A DNA stretch of 64,000 nt from Pedobacter sp. MC2016-05 (GTDB lineage: Bacteria; Bacteroidota; Bacteroidia; Sphingobacteriales; Sphingobacteriaceae), in NCBI RefSeq assembly GCF_026239735.1, contig NZ_JAPIVT010000003.1, positions 390,931-454,930 of the forward strand, read 5' to 3'. A program made the position numbers and the translations under genes. Under the pieces are notes generated by a model. The model saw only the letters and a list, made by a program, of their open reading frames with translations, was not told the origin of the DNA and searched no databases. Below, in pieces: positions 42,153-52,451 of the stretch (its first letter is position 1; each line of letters begins with the position of its first letter).

Positions 42153-43346
42153 ATGATGAACCAACAAAATATCTTTAAAAAAGTAGGCAATATTCTAAAT
42201 GAATTAAATGAGCAATACCAGTTCTTGGCTCAAAATCCTGAACAATTAAACGATTTAGAAGTGGAGCTGTTTTTAGCGAATGCCGATTTTTTAGCTGATC
42301 ATGTTCGTATTGTTCAAAAGTTAAACAGCACTTCGCAACAGCGAAATGTAACTACGCATGAGGTGCCGTTTGCGGCTCGACCAGAAACTTTAGAAGATGA
42401 AATTTGGGCGGATAAAAGTTATTTAGAGGAAGAGGAAAGTTTCGACACCGCTGAGCTGGAAGAAATTGCCACTGCAGAGGAGGAGGAAGAAAGAGTGGAC
42501 GTAAAGCAGGAGCAAGAAGTTTTGGATGACGAAAAAATTCATGAAGATGTTGCAGACGAAGTTTTACAAAAAGATTTCTTTAAACCCGATCAGGATGATC
42601 ATTCTTTTGAGTTTGTTTTAGGTAATCACAGTACTGATGATAAATTCGATTACGAAGAAAAGTCGGTTGAAGATATTTTCGATCGTCCGCTGAGTAAAGA
42701 TGAAGAGCAGGTACTTGCTCAAAAGAAAATGATCCATGAAAAAGAGGAGCAGCCAAATTTTGTTGAGGAAGAAACCGTAACGAATGAGGAAGATGAAATT
42801 GGTCCGGAGCCATTTTTAATTCCTCATGATGATGAACCAGAAGTTAAAGAGGAAGCGGTTGAGGCTAAGAAAGAGATCAAGAAAGAGGTTGAGGCTCAGA
42901 TTGATGATTTTAAACCTATCGAAGCATTAAGAGATGTAGAAATGGACGATCCTATTATTTCGCCGCCAGTGGTTGAAGAAAAACCCATGTTTATTCCGGA
43001 AGCCATTCCGGTTAGACCTCCAGTTCAGCCAATCTCATCAACGCCAGCACCTAGTTTAAATGATTTATTGGCCAAAACACATGCAAACAACGAAGAGCCA
43101 ATTAAAGCACCAATAGCTGATTTAAAACAAGGCATCAGTTTAAATGAAAAATTACTATTCGTTAAAGATTTATTTAAAGGATATAATCTGGCCTATTCAG
43201 AAGCGATTGATATTGTAAATAAGATGAATAGTTTTGAAGCAGCAGATAGCTTTTTGCAGACAAATTATGCTGCTAAAAATGATTGGGCCAGCAAACAGGC
43301 AACAGTTGACCAGTTTTACGAATTGTTGAATAGAAGGTTTAAATGA
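42153..43346 (+). CDS. Acidic hypothetical host protein
   Basis: 397 residues. A helical N-terminus (QQNIFKKVGNILNELNEQYQ), a long Glu/Asp/Lys-rich disordered centre (about 75-300) with proline-rich patches, and a helical C-terminal domain (LKQGISLNEKLLFVKDLFKG to the end) that looks conserved. No signal peptide or membrane segment. It was probably divergent from tdk before the prophage inserted. Function unknown. Confidence 0.65.
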   Translation: MMNQQNIFKKVGNILNELNEQYQFLAQNPEQLNDLEVELFLANADFLADHVRIVQKLNSTSQQRNVTTHEVPFAARPETLEDEIWADKSYLEEEESFDTAELEEIATAEEEEERVDVKQEQEVLDDEKIHEDVADEVLQKDFFKPDQDDHSFEFVLGNHSTDDKFDYEEKSVEDIFDRPLSKDEEQVLAQKKMIHEKEEQPNFVEEETVTNEEDEIGPEPFLIPHDDEPEVKEEAVEAKKEIKKEVEAQIDDFKPIEALRDVEMDDPIISPPVVEEKPMFIPEAIPVRPPVQPISSTPAPSLNDLLAKTHANNEEPIKAPIADLKQGISLNEKLLFVKDLFKGYNLAYSEAIDIVNKMNSFEAADSFLQTNYAAKNDWASKQATVDQFYELLNRRFK

Positions 43347-43723
43347 GTTGCCTATTACGGGTTTAGGTGTCAGGGCTTTTTATTGAGTTGTAAGTTATAG
43401 GCTATAAGTTTTAAGCCTGATCGCATCAAGGCAAAACCCCTTAACTCGCAGTTAGTTCCAAAGATCGTCATGGCGAAGCTAATCCATCATTACCTGTAGC
43501 AATCTCATTCTTGTCAATTGTGATTTGCAATCCCGTTCCAACGATTTTCAGTGTGATTCGGACCCTTCAATAGCTTCGCAATCTCATTCGTATTTTCGTC
43601 AGGATTTGCAATAACATATTTTGAGTCGAGATTGCAAATCTCGACTAGCAGCGAACTAGCCCGCTGACCGTACGACTATATCCTTACTCCTTGATCTTTA
43701 CTCTTTGATCCTTACTCTTGCTC
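43347..43723. repeat. Repeat-rich intergenic region
   Basis: No gene. AGTCGAGATT (43624-43633) and AATCTCGACT (43637-43646) form a perfect dyad with a 3-bp centre. GTAAGTTATAGGCTATAAG near 43391 resembles the repeat at 48361-48402. Degenerate GCAATCTCATTC elements occur twice. Short direct repeats of CTTGATCTTTACTC type lie near 43680-43720. Confidence 0.55.
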
Positions 43724-44986
43724 CTAAAAAAATCCCATTCTATTCGAATCCAGCTTCAGAAAGATAAATAGCAAAATGGTGAAGCTCCATAGCGAAGAAC
43801 CTCCATAACTAATTAGCGGCAGGGGGATTCCAATCACCGGAATAATTCCAATGGTCATCCCTATGTTAATGAAGACGTGGAAAAAGAGAATACAGGCTAC
43901 ACTGTAGCCGTAAACTCTGGAAAAAGTAGATCGCTGTCTTTCGGCTAAGTTAATCAGCCTCAACAGTAAAAAACTATATAAACCAATGACTACAGAACAG
44001 CCCAAAAATCCCCATTCTTCACCAATGGTTGAGAAGATAAAATCGGTACTCTGTTCCGGCACATAGCCATATTTAGTTTGTGTTCCTTCTAAAAATCCTC
44101 TACCGGTAACCTGTCCAGAGCCTATGGCAATTTGAGATTGAATTACGTTATAACCGGCACCTCTGTTATCTGTTTTTAGGCCAAGCATCAGCTCAATACG
44201 ACTTCTTTGGTGTGGTGCCAAAACCTTTTCGTAAGCAACTTTAATTAGGAAGAGGTAACCAATAGCAAAAACGGTAACGAAAACTGTAGAGAAAATAATC
44301 TTCTGTTTCCTGCGGTTATTGTAAATAAATAAACCTGCAATTACGGTGATAATGGTAATCAAAATCCATGTGGGTACCAGGAAATCGGCTACAAACAATA
44401 CGATCATTCCCAGAAATATCAAAAGGAAATAACCAGATAAACCTTCGCGATAAAGCGGGAACATAAAGGCTAGAAAGACCAAAGCCGAGCCTGTATCGGG
44501 CTGAAGCATAATTAATAGCAACGGTGCACCAACAATTAATGCTGCTATGGCTATTGATTTAAAATCGCGGAATTTAGGATTAAAACTACCCACGTATCGG
44601 GCCAAAAGTAGAGCAGTTCCAAATTTGGCGAATTCGGCAGGCTGCAGTTTAAAGGAGCCAATGGCGATCCAGGCCTGATTACCTGCCACTTTATTTCCGA
44701 TAACTAATACCGCGAGAAGCAATAATAACGTACCTCCGTAAATAAAAGGAGAGAAGACGTTAAAAAGCCTGCCATCAAATAACAAAATGGCTAAGCCTAA
44801 AATTAATCCGGAAATCACATAAATAAGCTGCTTTCCGTAAAGTTCGTTAAAACCAAAGGCCATCGTTTTCTCTGGAGGAACAGAAGCGTAAATGTTGACA
44901 AACCCAATGGCGCATAAGGCAATATAAATCAAAACGGTAATCCAATCGACATTGAAAAAGAAACGGTTTCCCTGTTGTTGCTGCAT
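43724..44986 (-). CDS. rodA: Rod-shape SEDS glycosyltransferase RodA
   Basis: 420 residues with about ten membrane segments. SEDS peptidoglycan polymerase that works with PBP2 in the elongasome. Family signatures are seen: KLQPAEFAKFGTALLLA, LLIMLQPDTGSALVF (with the essential Asp), and near the C-terminus GIIPVIGIPLPLISYGGSS. It lies one base after mrdA and ends the mre cluster. Confidence 0.95.
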   Translation of the reverse strand: MQQQQGNRFFFNVDWITVLIYIALCAIGFVNIYASVPPEKTMAFGFNELYGKQLIYVISGLILGLAILLFDGRLFNVFSPFIYGGTLLLLLAVLVIGNKVAGNQAWIAIGSFKLQPAEFAKFGTALLLARYVGSFNPKFRDFKSIAIAALIVGAPLLLIMLQPDTGSALVFLAFMFPLYREGLSGYFLLIFLGMIVLFVADFLVPTWILITIITVIAGLFIYNNRRKQKIIFSTVFVTVFAIGYLFLIKVAYEKVLAPHQRSRIELMLGLKTDNRGAGYNVIQSQIAIGSGQVTGRGFLEGTQTKYGYVPEQSTDFIFSTIGEEWGFLGCSVVIGLYSFLLLRLINLAERQRSTFSRVYGYSVACILFFHVFINIGMTIGIIPVIGIPLPLISYGGSSLWSFTILLFIFLKLDSNRMGFF

Positions 44987-44987
44987 C

Positions 44988-46991
44988 TTACTTTTGGGTT
45001 ACAGGGTTTTCTGATGGAACGGTTTTGTTTCCTTTTGGCTTGGTAGCCACACTTTGTTTTATAGTTGCGGCCCTTATGCTCAAGCTATCTTTTACTTTTT
45101 TAGTTGAATCCGCTTTTTTAATTAATAAGCTATCTGCTTTGGTCACGCTCTTAACTGGCTTCGTTTTATCTTTTAAAACCGGCAAAAGGTTTTGGCTTTT
45201 CATCCATTCCACTTGTGCAGCTCTTGAGCCTGTTACTTTGCCTTTTAAATACTTTTCAATCATGTAACTGGCGATGGGAGCGGCATAAGTACTTCCAAAA
45301 CCTGCATTTTCTACAATAACCGCAATTGCAATTTTCGGATTATCGCGTGGGGCAAAACCGATAAAAACAGAGTGGTTTTTGCCATGCGGATTTTGCACTG
45401 TACCTGTTTTACCACAAAGCACCACATCAGGTATTCTGGATAATATTGCGGTTCCCCAAGGACTATTCACACAGTCCTGCATGCCATCGATAACGGGTTC
45501 GAAATGTTTTACATCAATGCCAACATAGTTTTTATCTACATATTCCTTTTTAATCTTATCGCCCATGGCTCTTATTAAATGCGGCTTAATGTAATAACCT
45601 CGATTAGCAATAATCGCCATTGCATTGGCAATTTGAAGTGGGGTCGCTGTAATTTCTCCCTGGCCAATTGCTTGCGAAATTACCGTAGTATAACCCCAAC
45701 GGTTTTTGTAAATTTTATCGTAATGATCGGCGTTATAAAAATATCCAGCTTTTTCAAAAGGTAAATCAATGTCTAACTTTTCACCGAAGCCGAATTTAGC
45801 AATTTTATCCCGCCAATCCTGATAGGTTTGACGTTGCTTTTTCATTCCATTTTTGGTAATCAATTTTTGAAACACATGGCAAAAATAGGTGTTGCAAGAT
45901 CTGGCAATGCCTCTGCGCATGCTGATGTTTCCATCTACGTGCTCGCATTTTACCTTGTGATTTCCGGCCATGTAATAACCTGGGCAATTGAATGTTGAGT
46001 TTACGTCGATTACACCTTCCTGAAGACCCAATAGGGCATCGATAGGTTTAAATGATGAGCCTGGCGGGTAGCGGCCCTGAATTGGACGAACCATCGAAGG
46101 TTTGTAAGGATTACCAATCAAGCTCATGTAATTGTTACCTTGGCTTCGACCCACCAACAAGTTTGGATCATAACCCGGACTACTAATAAATGCCAACACC
46201 TCCCCAGTGGCTGGTTCAATAGCGACCACGGCACCAACTTTATTTGTCATCAGTTCTTCACCTAACTTCTGGATTCTCATGTCAATCCCGGAAATTAATC
46301 TTTCGCCCGAAACTGCATTAATATCATACTTGCCGTCAGCATAACTGCCCTGGGGCGTATTATGAGCGTCGTAAACGGTATTGACTACACCTTTTTCTCC
46401 ACGCAATATTTCTTCATATGATCGCTCAATTCCGCTCTTTCCTTTATAATCTCCAGGTCTGTAAAAACCTTCGGATGATGCAATATCAGCACTATCAACT
46501 TCTTTTACATAGCCAAAAAGCTGCCCGCCAACACTATCTGGATAATGTCTTACCGTTCTGTCTTGTGTTCTAAATCCTGGAAAACGGTATAGAATTTCCT
46601 GCAAACGGGCATAACTTTGAACAGATATTTGTTTGAGAAAAGGGGTCGATTGATAGGTAGATTTTCCTCTGGCTTTGCGTAAGTTTTTACGCACATCATC
46701 AATGGGAATTTCCAATGCTTGGGCAAGCGCCAGCGTATCGAATGCCTTAACTTCGTTTGGCGTAACCATTAAATCGTAAACAGGCTCATTTTGAACGATA
46801 ACATTTCCATTGCGATCTAAAATGGCGCCACGGGCAGGGTACTTATAAATCTTGCGCAAAACATTACTTTCAGCAGAAAGAAAGTATTTATCACTAACAA
46901 TCTGGATATAAAATAATTTACCCAATAAAATCAGGGCGATTACAATAAATAATCCTTGAACGATATATTTTCGGTTAAATAATTGATCCAT
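44988..46991 (-). CDS. mrdA: Penicillin-binding protein 2 (elongasome transpeptidase)
   Basis: 667 residues. One N-terminal membrane anchor (about 11-30), a pedestal/dimerisation domain (YPARGAILDRNG near 51-62), and the transpeptidase domain with S312-x-x-K315 in PPGSSFKP, S365-C-N367, and K528-T-G-T531. It crosslinks peptidoglycan during side-wall growth. A Lys/Ser/Thr/Pro-rich tail of about 70 residues follows the enzyme domain. It shares one base with mreD. Confidence 0.95.
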   Translation of the reverse strand: MDQLFNRKYIVQGLFIVIALILLGKLFYIQIVSDKYFLSAESNVLRKIYKYPARGAILDRNGNVIVQNEPVYDLMVTPNEVKAFDTLALAQALEIPIDDVRKNLRKARGKSTYQSTPFLKQISVQSYARLQEILYRFPGFRTQDRTVRHYPDSVGGQLFGYVKEVDSADIASSEGFYRPGDYKGKSGIERSYEEILRGEKGVVNTVYDAHNTPQGSYADGKYDINAVSGERLISGIDMRIQKLGEELMTNKVGAVVAIEPATGEVLAFISSPGYDPNLLVGRSQGNNYMSLIGNPYKPSMVRPIQGRYPPGSSFKPIDALLGLQEGVIDVNSTFNCPGYYMAGNHKVKCEHVDGNISMRRGIARSCNTYFCHVFQKLITKNGMKKQRQTYQDWRDKIAKFGFGEKLDIDLPFEKAGYFYNADHYDKIYKNRWGYTTVISQAIGQGEITATPLQIANAMAIIANRGYYIKPHLIRAMGDKIKKEYVDKNYVGIDVKHFEPVIDGMQDCVNSPWGTAILSRIPDVVLCGKTGTVQNPHGKNHSVFIGFAPRDNPKIAIAVIVENAGFGSTYAAPIASYMIEKYLKGKVTGSRAAQVEWMKSQNLLPVLKDKTKPVKSVTKADSLLIKKADSTKKVKDSLSIRAATIKQSVATKPKGNKTVPSENPVTQK

Positions 46992-47506
46992 TAGCGGGAT
47001 GTTCTTCTATAGAATATAAACTCTACCAATAAAATAATAAGCAGTGTAAAGATACAACTTAAGCCGCATCTCATTAAGGTATAGCCCATTTCGGTTAACC
47101 TAAACGTTTCTAAAAAGAACAGCACCAGGTGATGTGCAACAACACAGAGTAAAGCGTATAGCGAAAACCATTGGAAACCCATATAACTTAACGAAGGTTC
47201 CGGGTCGTCAATTGCATCGCGGTTTAAACTAATTGAAATAAAAGATATTCTAACAAAGGCCAAAACGATACAGGCCGTAGCATGAACGCCCATCGTATCG
47301 TAAAATGCATCGAGTGTTAAGCCAGTTGCAAAAGCCAAAACGTAAAGTAAAATGTTAGGTATGCCAAAGGGCAATAAGAGTAAAAACAAAACGTAAACGA
47401 AGGGGGTAGAAAGATCGTAAAAGCCCATGTTTTTGAGCAGAAATATCTGAACAAAAAGGAGTAAAATCCACCTGATAATATTTACAATGACTATTCTACT
47501 ATTCAT
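46991..47506 (-). CDS. mreD: Rod shape-determining protein MreD
   Basis: 171 residues, almost entirely membrane segments (about five), with the short loops typical of MreD. It bridges MreC and the SEDS/PBP pair. It overlaps mreC by 8 bp and mrdA by 1 bp, consistent with coupled translation. Sequence conservation in this family is low, so position supports the call. Confidence 0.85.
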   Translation of the reverse strand: MNSRIVIVNIIRWILLLFVQIFLLKNMGFYDLSTPFVYVLFLLLLPFGIPNILLYVLAFATGLTLDAFYDTMGVHATACIVLAFVRISFISISLNRDAIDDPEPSLSYMGFQWFSLYALLCVVAHHLVLFFLETFRLTEMGYTLMRCGLSCIFTLLIILLVEFIFYRRTSR

Positions 47507-48338
47507 TTGGCTTAATTAAGCTCTCCAAAGCTTTCTGCTCTTCAGCTCTTTTGTCTTTTACCACGTAAACGTATTGTAACGTACTAAAATCGGTAAATAG
47601 ATTTAACTCACCAGATAAAAAATTATCGTTGGTTGCTACATTTGGTTTAATAATCCTCCCCACTAGAATCCCCTTTGGAAATGAACCAAAGCCCGAGGTT
47701 ACCACAGAATCGCCCACCAGCATTTTAATGTGATTGGGAACTTCCTTGATCAATGCTTTTTTGATATCGAAATTTGAATCTCCCCAAACCAACGAACCCA
47801 AAGCCATATTCTTTTTAAGCATTACGCTAATTCGGGTATCCTTGTGCAATAACGATTGAATGGTTGCCAGGTGTTCAGAAACATCACGAACTAAACCTAC
47901 TACGCCACGCTGTGGCGCAATTACCGCCATGCCACTTTTTATCCCATCCAAACTGCCCTTGTTAATAGTCATTACGTTATTGCGAAGGGTAATGGAGTTT
48001 TTAATCACCTTTGCAGCCAAATAGGTGTATTGCTGATCGGTAAGGGTATCAATTACTTTTACATCTTTAGTAGTATCAACTGTAGTCAGGTTTAATAAAT
48101 GTGTCTTCAGTTTAGCATTTTCGGCCGCTAAACTGTCGTTTACCATACCCAGATTCATGTATCTTTTAAAAATATTAAGCCTTTCGTATGCAGTACCCAC
48201 AATTTCATTAGATGAATTTAAGGTTACGCTTCGCTGATAGGCATTATTTTTTACCGTAAGATAAATGCCAATGATGAAAAAGATGATAAACAGGAAAAAT
48301 GCGTTGTATCTGCTGATGAAAATCCAAAGGTTACGCAT
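47499..48338 (-). CDS. mreC: Rod shape-determining protein MreC
   Basis: 279 residues: one N-terminal membrane segment (about 12-29), a coiled coil (about 60-90) and two beta-barrel-like domains (about 105-265), with GIKSGMAVIAPQRGVVGLV typical of MreC. It lies outside the membrane, linking MreB filaments and PBP2. A 74-bp gap with an inverted repeat separates it from mreB. Confidence 0.92.
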   Translation of the reverse strand: MRNLWIFISRYNAFFLFIIFFIIGIYLTVKNNAYQRSVTLNSSNEIVGTAYERLNIFKRYMNLGMVNDSLAAENAKLKTHLLNLTTVDTTKDVKVIDTLTDQQYTYLAAKVIKNSITLRNNVMTINKGSLDGIKSGMAVIAPQRGVVGLVRDVSEHLATIQSLLHKDTRISVMLKKNMALGSLVWGDSNFDIKKALIKEVPNHIKMLVGDSVVTSGFGSFPKGILVGRIIKPNVATNDNFLSGELNLFTDFSTLQYVYVVKDKRAEEQKALESLIKPNE

Positions 48339-48360
48339 TTAGTGATAAGTTATAAGTATT

Positions 48361-48402
48361 ACGTTGTAAGTTACAAGACTTAAAACTTATAACTTACAAC
48401 GT
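48361..48402. repeat. Inverted repeat between mreB and mreC
   Basis: ACGTTGTAAGTTA (48361-48373) and TAACTTACAACGT (48390-48402) are perfect 13-bp arms. A similar sequence occurs near 43391, so this is a dispersed unit. In the mre transcript it would form a hairpin that could tune expression of mreB relative to the downstream genes. Confidence 0.65.
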
Positions 48403-48412
48403 ATAACCTGAT

Positions 48413-49435
48413 TTATTGCATTAAAAATTTATAACCGCCAATGTTTTTAAGGGCGATACCAGTTCCGCGAACTACTGCACGAAGTGGATCTTCTGCCACG
48501 TGAACAGGTAGCTTCGTTTTGGCAGCAACACGCTTGTCTAAACCTCTTAATAGAGCACCACCACCGGTTAAATAAATACCAGTTTGATAAATATCGGCAG
48601 AAAGTTCTGGAGGGGTAATCTCTAATGCTTTTAATATCGCTTCCTCAATTTTAGAGATCGACTTATCTAAACAATGTGCAATTTCAGTATAAGAAACCGT
48701 GATCTGCTTTGGAACACCAGTCATTAAATCACGACCTTGAACAGCAAAATCGGCAGGCGCATCCTGTAACTCTGGTAAAGCTGCACCCACTTCAATTTTA
48801 ATTTTTTCCGCAGTACGGTCGCCAATCATGATGTTGTGCTGGCGACGGATGTAATTTACGATATCAGAGTCGAAGTTATCTCCCGCAACGCGGATAGATT
48901 GATCGCATACGATACCAGATAAGGCGATAACCGCAATTTCTGTCGTACCGCCACCTATATCAATAATCATGTTACCCATTGGTTCTTCCACGTCAATTCC
49001 AATCCCTACTGCAGCAGCCATTGGTTCGTGAATTAAATAAACTTCTTTAGCACCGGCAATTTCAGCAGAGTCACGTACAGCACGTTTTTCTACTTCAGTA
49101 ATACCTGATGGAATACAGATTACCATCCGTAGAGATGGAAACATCCACCCTTTACCGCCATTTAGCATACGGATCATGCCCTTGATCATCGCCTCAGCTG
49201 CATTGAAATCGGCAATTACACCATCTTTTAAAGGGCGAACAGTTTTAATATTATCATGAGTTTTACCTTCCATTTGCATCGCCTGACGACCTATAGCGAT
49301 AACTTTGTTTGTAGTGCGATCAAAGGCAACAATAGAAGGTTCATCTACCACTACTTTGTCGTTATGTATAATTAGGGTATTCGCAGTGCCTAAATCGATG
49401 GCCACTTCCTGCGTAAACCAATTGAATAATCCCAT
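48413..49435 (-). CDS. mreB: Actin-like cell-shape protein MreB
   Basis: 340 residues of actin fold. Phosphate 1 motif AIDLGTANTLI (about 13-23), phosphate 2 IDIGGGTTEIAVI (about 159-171) and the adenosine loop TGGGALLRGLD (about 289-300). The length is normal. It assembles on the membrane and positions the elongasome. First gene of the mreBCD-mrdA-rodA cluster. Confidence 0.96.
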   Translation of the reverse strand: MGLFNWFTQEVAIDLGTANTLIIHNDKVVVDEPSIVAFDRTTNKVIAIGRQAMQMEGKTHDNIKTVRPLKDGVIADFNAAEAMIKGMIRMLNGGKGWMFPSLRMVICIPSGITEVEKRAVRDSAEIAGAKEVYLIHEPMAAAVGIGIDVEEPMGNMIIDIGGGTTEIAVIALSGIVCDQSIRVAGDNFDSDIVNYIRRQHNIMIGDRTAEKIKIEVGAALPELQDAPADFAVQGRDLMTGVPKQITVSYTEIAHCLDKSISKIEEAILKALEITPPELSADIYQTGIYLTGGGALLRGLDKRVAAKTKLPVHVAEDPLRAVVRGTGIALKNIGGYKFLMQ

Positions 49436-49891
49436 GTATGAGTTATATTTTCTTTAATTTGTTAAATCTATACTATTCCTAATGTAAAAATAGGTTTTTT
49501 ATTGTTTTAAGTTTTATTTTCTTCGTTCATTAAATTGTTTTTAAGGCAATTAAATTATTCTGAAAATCAAAACCTGCAATCTTTGGTTTAAATAGTCCCG
49601 CTTTTTGTTCAATTTTTTGCGAATGTCAGTTTAAGATTGTCGAAGACCGTTATCAAAAAGTATTTCAATCAATCGCCTGCCTACCGCAGGCCAGGGTTTA
49701 TTACTCGCGTCTGGTTTTTCAAACCAGCTTCTCTCTTTTTAAAACGATCGTCTTTGCGAGGTACGAAGCAATCTTATTACCAAAGCTTTTTAACGCTTAA
49801 GATTGTCAGCCTGCGAGAAGCAGGCTTCATGCTGGCAATGATGGTATAATGCATCACCTTGAACCTCTAAGCCTTCAACCTTTTACTTTAC
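49436..49891. repeat. 456-bp intergenic region with palindromic repeats
   Basis: No gene seen. It holds GCCTGCCTACCGCAGGC (near 49676), GGTTTTTCAAACC (near 49721), GCGAGGTACGAAGCAATC (near 49755) and GCCTGCGAGAAGCAGGC (near 49809). The GCGAGG...CGAAGCAATCT unit recurs at 63643-63669. The promoter of mreB must lie in its left part, but only a partial -7 match (TAGATTTA) is seen. Confidence 0.5.
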
Positions 49892-51418
49892 CTAGTGTTT
49901 AAAGTGTCTTACTCCGGTAGTTACCATAGCAATACCTTTTTCATTTGCTTTCACAACGGAATCTGCATCTTTAATTGATCCACCTGGTTGTAAAACTGCA
50001 GTAATGCCTGCATCTGCAGCAATTTCTACACAATCAGGGAAAGGGAAGAAAGCATCAGATGCCATCGCACTTCCTTTTACGCTAAAACCAAAAGAAGCTG
50101 CTTTTTCAATAGCTTGTCTTAGCGCATCAACCCGGGAAGTTTGACCCACGCCACTTGCAATTAACACATCATCTTTAACCAAAACAATGGTGTTAGATTT
50201 AGTATGTTTCACAATCTTATTTGCAAAATGCAAATCTTTTAATTCTTGAGCAGTTGGCGCCTTATCGGTTACGGTTGTCATTTGTTCCGGACCTTCGATA
50301 ATTAAATCTTTATCCTGCTCAATTACGCCGTTTAACAAAGTTTTAAATTGTTTTTTGCTCAACTCTACATTATTGCGTTGTAAAATAACGCGGTTTTTCT
50401 TTTTGCTGAACAATTCCACCGCTTCTGGTTGGTAAGAAGGTGCAATTAAAACTTCGAAAAACAAGTTGTTAATCTCTTCAGCTGTTGCTAAATCAACTTC
50501 AACATTGGTAATTAACACACCGCCGAAAGCAGAAACCGGGTCGCAAGCTAATGCATCCATCCAAGCTTGTTTAACGCTAGGGCGGGAGGCAATGCCGCAA
50601 GCGTTTGTATGTTTTAAGATTGCAAAAGTCGGATCTTCAAATTCGTCTATTAACGCCACGGCAGCATCCACATCTACCAGGTTATTATAGGAAAGTTCTT
50701 TACCGTTTAACTTCGTAAACATGGCATCTAAATCGCCATAAAATACTGCACCTTGATGTGGATTTTCACCATAACGCAAGGTTTTAGCATCGGCCACACT
50801 TTGTTTAAAAACATCAAGTGGATCTTCCTCATTAAAATAATTGAAGATTGCCGTATCATAGTGAGAAGAAGTATGAAAAGCCTTTTTAGCATATGCTTTA
50901 CGTTGTGCCAAAGTGGTTTCACCATTTTGTTCTTCTAATTGAGCTTGTAAAGTAGGGTAGTCGTTTTTCGAAGCGATAATCACGACGTCATTAAAGTTTT
51001 TAGCTGCGGCACGGATTAATGAAATTCCACCAATATCGATTTTCTCGATAATTTCTTCGGGTGTTCCAACAGCTTTTACAGTTTCTTCAAAAGGATATAA
51101 ATCAACAATAACCAAATCAATTTCCGGAATTTCGTATTCGGCAATTTGTTTCTGATCGCCTGCTAATGCTCTGCGATTTAAAATGCCACCGAATACTTTC
51201 GGGTGTAAAGTTTTAACGCGACCGCCTAAAATAGATGGATAGCCCGTCAAATCTTCAACCGCTGTAACAGGTAAGTTTAAGTCTTTGATGAATTGTTCAG
51301 TTCCACCGGTAGAAAATAACTGCACACCCTGAGCGGCTAGCAATTTTACTAATGGCTCCAAACCATCTTTATAATATACTGAAATTAAAGCGTTTTTGAT
51401 TTTAATGGGCTGACTCAT
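49892..51418 (-). CDS. purH: Bifunctional AICAR formyltransferase/IMP cyclohydrolase
   Basis: 508 residues from the ATG at 51418; an upstream in-frame start at 51442 would overlap the promoter. It catalyses the last two steps of IMP synthesis. The N-terminal IMP cyclohydrolase domain shows STGGTEQFI and GRVKTLHPKVFGG. The C-terminal formyltransferase has LRYGENPHQGA and SDAFFPFPD. It lies downstream of purN on the same strand, with its own promoter. Confidence 0.95.
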   Translation of the reverse strand: MSQPIKIKNALISVYYKDGLEPLVKLLAAQGVQLFSTGGTEQFIKDLNLPVTAVEDLTGYPSILGGRVKTLHPKVFGGILNRRALAGDQKQIAEYEIPEIDLVIVDLYPFEETVKAVGTPEEIIEKIDIGGISLIRAAAKNFNDVVIIASKNDYPTLQAQLEEQNGETTLAQRKAYAKKAFHTSSHYDTAIFNYFNEEDPLDVFKQSVADAKTLRYGENPHQGAVFYGDLDAMFTKLNGKELSYNNLVDVDAAVALIDEFEDPTFAILKHTNACGIASRPSVKQAWMDALACDPVSAFGGVLITNVEVDLATAEEINNLFFEVLIAPSYQPEAVELFSKKKNRVILQRNNVELSKKQFKTLLNGVIEQDKDLIIEGPEQMTTVTDKAPTAQELKDLHFANKIVKHTKSNTIVLVKDDVLIASGVGQTSRVDALRQAIEKAASFGFSVKGSAMASDAFFPFPDCVEIAADAGITAVLQPGGSIKDADSVVKANEKGIAMVTTGVRHFKH

Positions 51419-51439
51419 TCTACTGTAAATTTTGAGCCG

Positions 51440-51447
51440 CAAAGGTA
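51440..51447 (-). promoter_or_regulatory. -7 element of the purH promoter
   Basis: TACCTTTG on the minus strand, 22 bp before the purH ATG. A -33 element is not obvious. Confidence 0.5.
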
Positions 51448-51872
51448 GTAAAACATGATGATTTTTTTGGTATGCTAAGGCTGTAAAAATGGATTATCTT
51501 ATTTTAGACTGGGCAATCTTATTGTTTACAAGAAGATTTTGTTCGGAAACCGCTTCGGTTATCGTCATCCTCGCTTAGGCGGGGATCTTAAAGCGCCTTG
51601 AAGGCTTCGCTTATGATTTTTTTTTGCCTCATCGGCGGCGGCAGTCTACTTTTTCCTTGATGGAAAAGTAGCAAAAGATCGAGGCTTGAGTCTAATGCTG
51701 GGTGAATTCGTCAAAGCTTTTATATTGGCATCACAAGCTGCGATGATATGGATTGTGGTTTTTGAACGTTGCCGCATAAGCTTTAACGTTTTCCTCTTCC
51801 ATCAGTTCTTATGCAGGATAGTAGGGTGGCTACAGCGAGCGCTTGGATTTATATTTTATGAGGTAGCCTTCA
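51448..51872. repeat. Intergenic region with a dispersed repeat element
   Basis: No convincing gene between purN and purH. GCCTCATCGGCGGCGGC (51626-51642) is followed by a near-perfect dyad CTACTTTTTCC (51646-51656) and GGAAAAGTAG (51662-51671). The same 17-bp word and a similar dyad recur at 53866-53912. Confidence 0.6.
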
Positions 51873-52451
51873 CTACTTCTTTATTTTTTTTACAAGACTT
51901 TCAACAACCTTCGGATAATGTAGATGCTCCAATTGTTGTCCCTTAAATTTTATCATTTCCAGGTTGTCGCCTTTGTCTATTTTATATCTGGCCTGATAAA
52001 TATATTCTCCTTCATCATAGTTTTCATCTATATAATGAATAGTGATGCCGCCTTCAGTTTCACCGGCAGCCATTACGGCGTTGTGTACATGGTCGCCATA
52101 CATTCCTTTTCCTCCGAACTTCGGTAAAATTGCAGGATGGATGTTGATGATTCTTCCTGGGTAAGCGGCTATTAAATTTTGAGGGATTAACCAAAGGAAA
52201 CCGGCCAGAACAATGAAGTCGATATCTAAGTTTTTCAGTAAATCGATCACTTCTTCCGTTTTGTAGAACTCTTGCTTATCGAAAATGTGAGACGGAATTT
52301 CAAAGTTGTCTGCTCTTTGGAGTACGTAAGCATCAGCGTTGTTAGTTAATACCAAAGAAATTTCGATGTCGTTACTGCGTTTAAAATGCTCCATTAGCTT
52401 TTGGGCGTTAGAGCCTGAGCCGGATGCGAAAATGGCTATTCGTTTTTTCAC
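51873..52451 (-). CDS. purN: Phosphoribosylglycinamide formyltransferase
   Basis: 192 residues. It transfers formyl from 10-formyl-THF to GAR in purine synthesis. The glycinamide-binding loop ASGSGSNAQKL is at 9-19. The catalytic site includes N-I-H in INIHPAILP (about 103-111), a histidine in DHVH (about 119-122) and an aspartate in ENYDEGEY (about 143-150). It lies upstream of purH with a repeat-filled gap between. Confidence 0.95.
   Translation of the reverse strand: MKKRIAIFASGSGSNAQKLMEHFKRSNDIEISLVLTNNADAYVLQRADNFEIPSHIFDKQEFYKTEEVIDLLKNLDIDFIVLAGFLWLIPQNLIAAYPGRIINIHPAILPKFGGKGMYGDHVHNAVMAAGETEGGITIHYIDENYDEGEYIYQARYKIDKGDNLEMIKFKGQQLEHLHYPKVVESLVKKIKK

Noticed and set aside
51686..51946. 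Plus-strand ORF of 86 residues beside purN
   Set aside because: It overlaps the 3' end of purN in antisense and otherwise covers repeat-rich intergenic DNA; no family pattern.
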